This document shows positions 1 to 8,976 of a stretch of DNA of 64,000 nucleotides, in pieces. The stretch's first letter is position 1; every line of letters starts with the position of its first letter. The position numbers and the translations under genes are program-made. The stretch comes from Aurantiochytrium sp. KH105 (lineage: Eukaryota; Sar; Bigyra; Thraustochytrida; Thraustochytriidae): contig BGKB01000154.1 in assembly GCA_003116975.1 (NCBI GenBank), forward strand, positions 1 to 64,000, read 5' to 3'. The notes below the pieces were generated by a model. The model saw nothing but the letters and a program-made list of their open reading frames with translations. It did no database searches and was not told where the DNA came from.

Positions 1-84
1 CGAAACGACGACGAGAACCTGCGCAAACGTGGTGGCCTTACATGGTAGTCACCAAAACAGGAACGTCGAATCAGAGCGAGAAAG

Positions 85-2169
85 ATGGACGCGCTGCGAG
101 GCGTATTCGCCTCTTGGCAAAACAGCGCCGAAAGAAGAGCAAGCAAAACTAGCAGCACAGATGAAAGCAGCACCGGCAGCACGCGCGGCGGCTTCGAAAG
201 CCAAGACGTCACTCTTCAGATTTCAAAGGGCGCCAAATCGTGGACGGAGGACGAAGACTTCGAACAAAGTAATGAGCAATTCGATACGCCAGAGCAACCT
301 CGAGATGATGCGGCCTTGGGGCTCGACGTACCAGGTGCTGTCAAATGGAGACGGTTCATTTTTTGTTTTGACATGATCGGGACACTTGCAACCATCGCCC
401 TCAAGTGGCTTGTGGCCGTCATGCTGCGCAAGATTTTCATTTGGCTCGAGGAGACCTTTACCGGTGCTAGGGGCTTCTTGGGGCTTCCCACGTCAAAGTT
501 CTGGGAGACAATCTTTCTCGAAGATCTTCCGTTCTATACCGTCTTTAGTCTCACCATTTTTGTGGGCGTATTGATCGCTTTAGGTGCGGCAATCCTTCGC
601 GCCCTCCCCGTGCGTCTCGCGGGCGCTTACGCACGCGCGCGACGCGCGCGTCTCGTCGATCTCGCAATTAACACCAGGATGCTATCCGAAATGGAAATTA
701 ACCCCTCATACCTCCTGGAGCAAATATCGGTTCTCTTTGAGTTTGAAGCCAACGTCAAGTATCAGCGTACTTCATGCGTTGTCCGAATTTGTTTCGTAAT
801 CGTCTTTTGCCTCGTGCTGTTCTGGCAAGGTACTTTGCTCAACTTTGCCTTTCTCCTTGCCATGGTGGGACTTCACTTCATTTTGCAAGACAGAATGCTA
901 GAGAAGCCGTCTGCACGCCGCGCTGAGCTCATGAGCAAGGTGCACGCATGCATCATTGACGTGCTGCGCGGAGCCGACGTCGTCGCGACGCACAACATGG
1001 AGAAGAGTGAGATGAAAGCGCTCGCAGCAAAAGAGGAGCCTGGTATTGGCATTGACCGCGAAATGTGGCAAGTCCTCTTTCTCGTAGGCTTCCCCGAGCT
1101 CATCATTCTCTCGGTCATGATGCCCAGTCTAATTCTCTTGGCGCGCCTAATGTTGGAGTCTACCGAGTCGGTATCGGACGCAGCTAATACGCTCTTTGCA
1201 CTCACTGCCATGTTCTTTGTCTTTGACGAAGGCCACAAGAGTTTAAGAACGCTAATTGACACCAACTCGCAAGCTCACGAGTATGCACAGGCGCTAGAAA
1301 GAGTCAACGCGGCCTTGACAGCAGCCTCTGCCCAGGGAGATACTCCTGGAATGACTGATTCCGAGGATGATGACGAAGATGATGATGACAACTACGTTGG
1401 CCCAGGACCTCTCATCTTCGAGGATGTCACGGTCCAGTATCCTCGCACAAGCGCACCTGCTGTGCGAGACATCAGCTTCACCATTCCCCAGGGCCTCACC
1501 ATGGCGATCGTTGCCGAGAGCGGCGGCGGCAAGTCCACCCTCTTCCGCGTTGCGTCCGCCCTCGTGCGTCACCAGAGCGGAAACGTATTCTACGGGAACA
1601 TCGCTCTGAATGACCTGACCAAGCATGCTATCCGCAAACACATGGGCTTTGTGAGCCAAGACTCGATGCTCTTTGCGCGCACCATCCGCGAGAACATTTG
1701 GTATGGCAACGTCGGCGAGCCCGACGATAGCGTCATCTGGTCCGTGTTGGAGAACCTGGGTCTCGGGTCGTGGGTTCATTCGCTGGACGATGGTCTCGGG
1801 ACCGTTCTGGCGACTGAGCGCATGGTGAGCGGAGGTCAGGCGCAGCGTCTGCAGATCGCCCGTCTCTTGTGCCGCCAAGACGTGTACTATGTGCTTTTAG
1901 ACGAGTGTATGAGCGCGCTGGACCCTGTGATGCGCGCGACGGTGACACAGGCACTCAAGGTATTTCTGCGCGGCAAAACGGCCATGGTGATTACGCATTC
2001 ACACGATACCGTCTCTGACCTGTGTGACAAGGTGCTAGATCTTGGCAAGCTTGCCCACGGCGAAGACAGGGCTATTCAGTCTGCTCGAGAGTACGTCACG
2101 GGCCTGTCACACGGCGCCAGAGTCAAAAGCGCAGCATGGAATGCTCTCTTCAGCCGCCATGTTAACTAG
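85..2169 (+). CDS. ABC half-transporter (paralogue 1 of 4)
   Basis: A 694-residue half-size ABC exporter: an N-terminal charged region of about 90 residues, a membrane domain at roughly residues 95-390, an acidic linker of D/E near 430, then one nucleotide-binding domain. The NBD shows an A-loop tyrosine (VQYP), Walker A AESGGGKST (477-485), a Q-loop (FVSQDS), signature VSGGQ (581-585), Walker B with catalytic Glu LLDE (604-607), D-loop SALD and the switch histidine (638, ITHSHDT). The first Walker A glycine is replaced by alanine, as in all four copies here. It would work as a dimer driving ATP-dependent export across a membrane; the substrate cannot be told. The ATG at 85 opens a frame matching the start of the second copy (both share a 'RRASK..DESSTGS..GGFES' segment), which supports this start. 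Close in sequence to the gene at 3410. Confidence 0.93.
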   Translation: MDALRGVFASWQNSAERRASKTSSTDESSTGSTRGGFESQDVTLQISKGAKSWTEDEDFEQSNEQFDTPEQPRDDAALGLDVPGAVKWRRFIFCFDMIGTLATIALKWLVAVMLRKIFIWLEETFTGARGFLGLPTSKFWETIFLEDLPFYTVFSLTIFVGVLIALGAAILRALPVRLAGAYARARRARLVDLAINTRMLSEMEINPSYLLEQISVLFEFEANVKYQRTSCVVRICFVIVFCLVLFWQGTLLNFAFLLAMVGLHFILQDRMLEKPSARRAELMSKVHACIIDVLRGADVVATHNMEKSEMKALAAKEEPGIGIDREMWQVLFLVGFPELIILSVMMPSLILLARLMLESTESVSDAANTLFALTAMFFVFDEGHKSLRTLIDTNSQAHEYAQALERVNAALTAASAQGDTPGMTDSEDDDEDDDDNYVGPGPLIFEDVTVQYPRTSAPAVRDISFTIPQGLTMAIVAESGGGKSTLFRVASALVRHQSGNVFYGNIALNDLTKHAIRKHMGFVSQDSMLFARTIRENIWYGNVGEPDDSVIWSVLENLGLGSWVHSLDDGLGTVLATERMVSGGQAQRLQIARLLCRQDVYYVLLDECMSALDPVMRATVTQALKVFLRGKTAMVITHSHDTVSDLCDKVLDLGKLAHGEDRAIQSAREYVTGLSHGARVKSAAWNALFSRHVN

Positions 2170-3409
2170 CAACGCTTATGCGATTATGCGAACTCATTTC
2201 ATGCATAGAACACCCCCCTTCCCCCACCGGAGATATTCTTCTGGCTAACGTTGGAAAAGATCAACCCGTGAATGATGTCTCGCTTGCTGTGCTTTGACCA
2301 TTGCATACCTAGGTAGGGAAAGAAAAGAAGCTTTCGCTGTCATTGGTGTTGCCATCTTGACCGCAAGTCCCCATTTCTTCGATGCACGCCTTGCAACGCA
2401 TTCATACTCTTGCTTTCTCGCCCATTCTTCTCCGCTCAGCTTCACCGATGAAGACGCATTCCCTTTCGTCTCCCTCTTCTCAGGGCCGTCCCCTACCTCC
2501 GAGTCCTCCTCAGACTAGTACAACGTGACTGCATCCATCGTCTGGGCCACCATCTTGTTATCGGCGGCACGATGGGCGGGAGGGAGGGCCAATCGTCCAA
2601 GCCATCCCATCCCATCCGCATCCGGACATCATCCTCAGGATCGACCTCGAGCGGCGCTTCGACACTCACGCTCTGGCCGCAGTCGCATGCCATGATCTCA
2701 AGCAAAGCCCGCCTCGCTCGAAGACGATCGACGATCGACAGCGAGCTTGCGGGGCTCGACGGCGTGGGAGCGTCTGCGACCAGCTGGAACGGCCAGCGAG
2801 CGACCCGGGTCTCGCGCGGCAACGGCCTGCAGCTTTATGGGAAGAGAAGCGACCGTTCATGGCGCGCCGAGGACCACCGCCTGTGCTTTGCTCGCGTCCC
2901 CACGGACCTGGGTGCGCGCGACGCTTCTTGATCAGTTTCGCGAGCCTGTTGCTGTTGCTCTTTGTCATGGCGTTCTGCGGTCCAACCTGGGACGATTGGG
3001 GCACGACTCTTAGAACTCGCGGCAGTGCAGTGGCAAGCACGGCCACCGATCACGCGGCCACGCAGACAGCAAGAACCGCGCCTGTGCTCGGCTGCGCTCG
3101 ATCGAGGCTGGCGATACCTTCTGGCCCATGGAGAGCTTGAAGAAGAGACAGAAGGAGATGAAGAACAGGACGGAGGTGGCCAATCGCAGCCCCGGTAACA
3201 GTAGCTTCCCTCCGGTAATAACGAGCGAACGATCAAACGGCACGCATGGGCTTTTGCTAGCCCAGTTTTCATTACAATGGTGCCATCATGACAAAAGAGA
3301 TGAGGGGGGAGAGAGATGGCTGTGCCAGCAACGGCGGCATTGGCAGCGGCAAAACAAGAACCCAACGTCTCTCCGTCGTCCCCATCCCCCACAAAAGTGA
3401 TAGCCCAGG
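2170..3409. other. Intergenic spacer between ABC paralogues 1 and 2
   Basis: About 1.2 kb without a convincing gene. Short frames exist on both strands but have arginine/serine-rich, low-information translations and no recognisable motif. It should contain the 3' end of the first ABC gene and the promoter of the second. I see no clear repeat or RNA gene. Confidence 0.6.
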
Positions 3410-5527
3410 ATGGACCTCATGGTGACCAAGCTCTCGCTATGGCGCAGAAGTACAGAGCGGAGGGCGAGCAAGGACACCGATGAGAGCAGCACAGGTAGCA
3501 GCAGTGGAGGCTTCGAAAGCAGCAGGACCGAGATCGAGGTCCTCGGATTCGGCAGAGGCGAAGACCTCTGGCTGGATGGCGACCTCGAAAAAGGCTTCGA
3601 GGCAGGTGAGAATGAAGACAAAAAAGAAGCTAAAGCTCAACTACGAGGCGATGAGAGGCTGGGACTCAACGTCTCCGGAGCCAAAACGTGGCGTCGCGCC
3701 ATCCTTTTCTTTACGGTCGTGAGCGCGCTCTGCGTCATCGCTCTCAAATGGTTCGTTGCCGTGATGATGCGCAAGATTTTTCTCTGGCTTGAGGAAACCT
3801 TTGTGGGAGGTACGAGCCTCTTTGGGTCCACCGCGTCCGCCTTTTGGCAGGCGCTTTTCCTCGATCATCTGGAATTCTACACCGTCTTTGGAATCACCAT
3901 ATTTATGTCTTTCACGCTGAGTCTTAGCGAAGCAATGCTTCGTGCCCTCCCTGTGCGCCTTGCGGGCGCTTATGCGCGCGCACGACGCGCTCGTCTCGTC
4001 GATATCGCACTCAACACCAACGTGCTCACTGAGATGGACTTCAATGCCACATACCTTTTAGAGCAGGTCTCCTTGCTCTTCGAGTACGAAGCCAATGTCA
4101 AGCACCAGCGCATCTCGTGCATCATCCGCATCGCCTTTGTCGCATTTTTTTGTCTCATTCTTTTCTGGCAAGGCACACTGCTCACCTTGGTTTTTCTTCT
4201 CATCATTCTCGGTCTTCAGTTCAGTCTGCAGGAGAAGATGCTCGAAAAGCCCACCGCGCGCCGGGTCGAGCTTATCGGCAAGGTACATGCATCCATTGTC
4301 GATGTGCTGCGTGGTGCCGATGTCGTCGCCACGCACAACATGGAGCGCTTTGAGATGGAGACGCTCGCGGCCAAAGAGGCGCCCGGCGTCGAAATCGATC
4401 GCGAAATGTGGCGTGTGCTTTTCGTAGTGGGATTCCCAGAGATTGCCCTCCTTTCTGCAATGATGCCCGGCGTCATCCTCTTGGCGCGACTCATGTTTGA
4501 CGTCACGGACTCCTTGTCGGACGCGGCAAATACGCTATTCGCACTCATGGCCATGTTCTTCGTCTTTGATGAGGGGCACAAGTGTCTGTCTTCGCTCATT
4601 GAGAGCAATTCTCAGGCGCACGAATACGCGCAAGCGCTGGAAAGCGTCAACGCGGCCTTGGCAGCGGCGCCTGCTCACCTCCACGCTACGTCGGGAGCGG
4701 AGGACCCTGAGGATGAAGACGACGATGCCGTCGGCCCAGGGCCACTGGTCTTTGACGATGTCACTATCCAGTACCCGCGGGCCAGCGCCCCCGTCGTGCG
4801 CAATGTGAGTTTTGCTATTCCTCAAGGTCTTACCATGGCCATCGTCGCCGAAAGCGGCGGTGGCAAATCGACGCTCTTTCGCGTCGCCTCTGCGCTTGTA
4901 CGACACCAAGGAGGAAATGTTTTCTACGGGGACGTCCCTCTGAACGATCTTACCAAACACGCCATTCGTGCGCACATGGGCTTTGTGAGTCAGGATTCGA
5001 TGCTCTTTGCGCGTAGCATTCGCGAGAACATTTGGTACGGAAATGCCGGGGAGCCCGATGATGCCGTCCTTTGGTCTGTCCTCGAAAAGCTTGGACTTGA
5101 TGTGTGGGCTCATACCATGAGCGATGGACTGGACACCGTCCTCGAATCGGAGCGCATGGTCAGCGGAGGCCAAGCGCAGCGCCTTCAGATCGCACGCTTG
5201 CTTTGCCGCCAGGGACTACATTATGCTCTTCTAGACGAGTGCATGAGTGCTCTTGATCCTGTGATGCGTGTTATAGTGACGCAAGCGCTCAAGGTCTTTC
5301 TGCGGGGCAAAACGGCTATGGTCATTACGCACTCGCACGATACCGTCGCGAATCTTTGTGACAAGGTCCTAGACCTCGGCAAGCTGCAGCGCGGCGACGA
5401 CCGTGCCGTTTTGCCCACGAAGGAGTACCTTGCAAGTCTGCAAAAGGGGAAACGAGTCCAGAGCTCTGTGTGGCACGCCATCTTCAATCGGTCAGTTGGC
5501 GACCTTGCGCGATCTGATGATGCATAA
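3410..5527 (+). CDS. ABC half-transporter (paralogue 2 of 4)
   Basis: A 705-residue half-transporter, the closest relative of the gene at 85: the same N-terminal Ser/Glu-rich segment, the same membrane-domain signatures (ALKWFVAVMMRKIFLWLEETF; RALPVRLAGAYARARRARLVD), an acidic linker, and an NBD with AESGGGKST, FVSQDSMLF, VSGGQAQRL, LLDECMSALD and THSHDT. All catalytic positions (Walker B Glu, Q-loop Gln, switch His) are present, so ATP hydrolysis is expected despite the Ala in Walker A. The near identity with copy 1 over the NBD points to a recent tandem duplication. The ATG at 3410 gives a start equivalent to that of copy 1. The gene converges on the inverted third copy. Substrate unknown. 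Confidence 0.93.
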   Translation: MDLMVTKLSLWRRSTERRASKDTDESSTGSSSGGFESSRTEIEVLGFGRGEDLWLDGDLEKGFEAGENEDKKEAKAQLRGDERLGLNVSGAKTWRRAILFFTVVSALCVIALKWFVAVMMRKIFLWLEETFVGGTSLFGSTASAFWQALFLDHLEFYTVFGITIFMSFTLSLSEAMLRALPVRLAGAYARARRARLVDIALNTNVLTEMDFNATYLLEQVSLLFEYEANVKHQRISCIIRIAFVAFFCLILFWQGTLLTLVFLLIILGLQFSLQEKMLEKPTARRVELIGKVHASIVDVLRGADVVATHNMERFEMETLAAKEAPGVEIDREMWRVLFVVGFPEIALLSAMMPGVILLARLMFDVTDSLSDAANTLFALMAMFFVFDEGHKCLSSLIESNSQAHEYAQALESVNAALAAAPAHLHATSGAEDPEDEDDDAVGPGPLVFDDVTIQYPRASAPVVRNVSFAIPQGLTMAIVAESGGGKSTLFRVASALVRHQGGNVFYGDVPLNDLTKHAIRAHMGFVSQDSMLFARSIRENIWYGNAGEPDDAVLWSVLEKLGLDVWAHTMSDGLDTVLESERMVSGGQAQRLQIARLLCRQGLHYALLDECMSALDPVMRVIVTQALKVFLRGKTAMVITHSHDTVANLCDKVLDLGKLQRGDDRAVLPTKEYLASLQKGKRVQSSVWHAIFNRSVGDLARSDDA

Positions 5528-5854
5528 AAATTCACATCGCCATGAACAAAATTTCGAAGACTAGGCTGTGTAAATCAGCCCCCAAGTCACGTATATATGT
5601 ATATGTAACCTAACAACGAAAATGAGTAACAAGTTTTGACTGACAGTGAATGACTGACTAAATGGATAAATAAACCCGAGCACTCCGCTTCGTCCTTGTT
5701 GACAATGCACCGTGACTTTGTTGGTGCCAGGACGCGCGCGCGGACAGCTTGCTCTACTCCATCATCCTGAACAGCCTTTTGGTCAAATCTGTCACTGAGG
5801 CTTGTGTGCGGAACCAATAAAAGAACAAAGAAGGAAAGGGTGCTTTCGAATGTA
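5528..5854. other. Convergent 3' spacer
   Basis: Some 330 bases between the ends of two ABC genes that face each other. AT-richer than its surroundings, with a short TATATGTATATG run near 5590. It probably holds both polyadenylation regions; no gene seen. Confidence 0.5.
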
Positions 5855-8071
5855 TCACTTTGCTTCTGTATCAGCATCATTTGCAGGCGCAAACTCCAAT
5901 CGTGCCAAATACTCGCCAGTTGGCACCACGGGCTCCGAATCACCAGACTGCAACTTGCCTAGATCGAGCACTTCATCACAAAGATCTGCAACTGTGTCGT
6001 GTGAATGCGTAATGACGAGCACTGTCTTGTTCTGAAGAAATGCCCGCAGTGCCAATGTTACGGTAGCGCGCATAGCAGGATCTAGCGCGCTCATGCACTC
6101 ATCCAGAAGCACATACTCGAGACCTTCGCGGCACAAAAGTCGGGCAATCTGCAGGCGCTGCGCCTGACCACCGCTCACCGTTCGCTCCGTGGCCAGGACT
6201 GTGTCAAGACCCTGCTTACGTGATTCCACCCACTTAGCCAGGCCGACCTGCTCGAGGATGGCCCAAATCTTGCTATCATCCGGTGGAGTCTCGTTTCCAT
6301 ACCAAATGTTTTCGCGCAGAGTACGCGAGAAAAGCATCGAGTCTTGGCTGACAAAACCAAGACGCTCGCGGATGGCATGCTTGGTGGCAGCATTTAGAAC
6401 AACGCTGCCATAGTAGATCCAGCCCTCGTGTTGGACGAGCGAAGAAGCCGCGCGAAAGAGGGTTGACTTGCCGCCGCCACTCTCTGCAACAACGGCCATG
6501 GTGAGACCTTGCGGGATAGTGAACGAGACGTTCTGGACAGCAGGCTCGTCAACGCCAGGATATCGAACCGTGACATTGCTGAAACGGAGGTCCCCCGCCA
6601 CGACCTCGCGCACAGGCGTGGCCAAAGCGTGCGTCCAGGATTGGAGCCGAGCCTGGCCTTTCGAGAGGGTACCATCGACAATTTGTAGCGATTGTGCGTA
6701 GGTGCTAGCCTGTTGGTTCGTAAGCGTAAGGCGGTTGAAGCTCTTGTGGGCCTCATCAAAGATGAGAAACATGGCCAAAAGAGCAAACATCGTGTTGATG
6801 GCCTCTGCAAGTTCCTCTGTCCTCTCAAACATACCATATGCAAGCAAGAGCGTGCATGGCATACCAACCGTCAACACATAGAAATTTGGAAAGCCCATCA
6901 TAATCATGATGCGAGAGATGGTGCTGTCTACTTTTGAAGCACGTGTCTCTTGGGCTTGCAATACTTGCTTTTCCTTCGTTTCCTTGTTGTGCATGGCAAC
7001 AACGTCCGCAGCGCGCAAGACATCCAAGACCGAATCGTGCAGCTGACACATGAGCGTCGTCTTTTTGTCTTCATGCGAGCGAAGTACGCGCCCTTGTACA
7101 ATTTGCAAGATGAGAACAATGAAGAACATGAACAACGACAGCATGCTGCCCTGCCAAAACACCAAAAAGCAAAAGAAGATGGCGACCACGACGCACTGCT
7201 TTTCCCCTGCTCTCAAATATTGCGTATTGGCTTCATACTCGAAGAGAACTGCGATTTGCTCGAGCACAAAGGAAGCAGAAACCTCGCTCTCGCTCAAAAG
7301 CCCTCCCTCGCTCAGGGAAATATCGAGCAACAGCTCTCGTCGGGCCCTTGCCGTTGCGCTCGCCAGCCGCACAGGTAGTGCGAGCAGCAAAATGCTGCAA
7401 AAAGCAGTTGGGATGGCGACTGCAAAAGAGAGCCAAAGCGTATCGAAGAGGTCGAGCTTTGTAAGAAAAATGAAGTCCCAGAACTCGGACGCAGTGAGGT
7501 CCAGCAAACCTCCAGACTGGCTGAATTTGTCTTCGACCCATATAAAGAGTTTTCGCAGGACGACTGCCACAAGCCATTTAAAGGAGATTGCGCCAAGGTT
7601 TGCAATCGTCATGCTCACCCAAATGGCGCGCCCGAGCTGCCTCGAATTGGGTACGTCAAGCACCACTTTACTGACTTTTTCGCGGTCGCCCTTTTCGGTA
7701 TCTTCGCGTTCGCTTCCGAGGCTCGAGGTGCCCTCTGTGCTCCGTTCGTCTGTGTTGGGCATCCAGCTCGTGCGCAGCACGCCGTTCTCCGCGTCCGGGT
7801 TCTCGGAGTCCAGCACGCTGTCTCTCGTCCCGTCCTTTTCGGAGCCACCGCTGTCCACTTCAGGGCCGCCAGACTCGCTCGACGTCGGGAGAGAAGGCGT
7901 CTGCGTCCGCGGAGCGAGCTCCGTCTCTGCATTCCCCCCTGCCCCCAGCACCCCCGTTGCCGCCCCCTTCGCCGCCGCCATCGCGCCACGAGTCGTCGCC
8001 GCGTACGTGGTCGATGTGGTTTTGCCTTGCTCGCACAAAGTCCCTCGCTCACGAAAGAAGAGAGCAGCCAT
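5855..8071 (-). CDS. ABC half-transporter (paralogue 3 of 4, inverted)
   Basis: A 738-residue member of the same family on the opposite strand. It has a longer N-terminus (about 155 residues, rich in Ala, Ser, Thr and Glu) before the membrane domain, then helices including AISFKWLVAVVLRKLFIWVEDKF. The NBD has AESGGGKST, FVSQDSMLFSRTLRENIWYG, VSGGQAQRLQIARLL, LLDECMSALDPAMR and ITHSHDT. It lacks the long acidic linker of copies 1 and 2. Sequence is clearly more diverged from copies 1/2 than they are from each other. It is divergently arranged with copy 4, with a shared 0.9-kb spacer. The ATG at 8071 is the first in frame. Substrate unknown; an exporter role follows from the family. Confidence 0.92.
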   Translation of the reverse strand: MAALFFRERGTLCEQGKTTSTTYAATTRGAMAAAKGAATGVLGAGGNAETELAPRTQTPSLPTSSESGGPEVDSGGSEKDGTRDSVLDSENPDAENGVLRTSWMPNTDERSTEGTSSLGSEREDTEKGDREKVSKVVLDVPNSRQLGRAIWVSMTIANLGAISFKWLVAVVLRKLFIWVEDKFSQSGGLLDLTASEFWDFIFLTKLDLFDTLWLSFAVAIPTAFCSILLLALPVRLASATARARRELLLDISLSEGGLLSESEVSASFVLEQIAVLFEYEANTQYLRAGEKQCVVVAIFFCFLVFWQGSMLSLFMFFIVLILQIVQGRVLRSHEDKKTTLMCQLHDSVLDVLRAADVVAMHNKETKEKQVLQAQETRASKVDSTISRIMIMMGFPNFYVLTVGMPCTLLLAYGMFERTEELAEAINTMFALLAMFLIFDEAHKSFNRLTLTNQQASTYAQSLQIVDGTLSKGQARLQSWTHALATPVREVVAGDLRFSNVTVRYPGVDEPAVQNVSFTIPQGLTMAVVAESGGGKSTLFRAASSLVQHEGWIYYGSVVLNAATKHAIRERLGFVSQDSMLFSRTLRENIWYGNETPPDDSKIWAILEQVGLAKWVESRKQGLDTVLATERTVSGGQAQRLQIARLLCREGLEYVLLDECMSALDPAMRATVTLALRAFLQNKTVLVITHSHDTVADLCDEVLDLGKLQSGDSEPVVPTGEYLARLEFAPANDADTEAK

Positions 8072-8976
8072 GTTTGCACACCTCTCGTCAGCGCTAGAAG
8101 AGCGCTAGGCACTCCTATCACGAGATTGGACTTTTTGGCTTTCTGCTGGTGTTTCTAGGAGTTTAGTATACCACGCGGACGGCAGTCAAAGCTGGCTTGA
8201 GACGCCTTTTCGGTGGGTCGGCAACGAGTCCTGAAGAGGGGGAGCTTGGGCCCTAGACTGGCTAGACACGAACGCACCTGGCGCCTGGTTACTTCGAAAC
8301 GGTCCTGGTTGCAACATTCATACCAAGCCACGGAAAGAATGAGTAATGCCGTGGTCACGGGTCTTGCATAGTTGTTCCGAGTTCGAAGAATGCTTGATGA
8401 AGGACGGCGTGCAAGTATGCGCAGTAATGCAAGGGTGATGCGGAAGTTTGAGGGGAGAAGCCTTGCCGGGCCATTCATAAGAACGAGGGAGACTGCCCTT
8501 TCCGGGGTATATACTGAAGAAGTCAGCGACCGGCAAGCAAATGGGAGCATCGCCATCGCAAGTCAGCACAGGCTCGTTTCCAAAAAAGACAGGAAGGAAG
8601 CTGCGCGGCGCATTTTTGGTCTCTATTGAAGACCTTTCTTTGGTTATCCAATCTTGTCAAATCTCTGTGCGTAAAGCATGAGGAACGAGCATAGTATCTA
8701 TCACAAGATCGATCACCTTGCCTTCTTGAGGCACTCGGACTGGTATGCCAGAACAAAGGGTCCTTCTGACAGCCCTTGCTAAGAGCGAGATCCGCTAATA
8801 TGGGATCGCCGAATACCTTCCTCGCACACGATGAAGGAGACTGATCGTGTACCACGTAAAGTGTGCGCCAATCTTGATGGTGTGCATGCACCGCATTGCA
8901 GCGAAGCAAGCCCATTTTTTGAAGTGACGACAATCAATCACCGTAGGCCTAGAGGTGCCACGACAGCGTACACGCC
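8072..8976. other. Divergent promoter region of ABC paralogues 3 and 4
   Basis: A 905-base spacer between two divergently transcribed ABC genes, expected to hold both promoters. The reading frames within it are short and their translations show no family features. No repeat or RNA gene recognised. Confidence 0.5.
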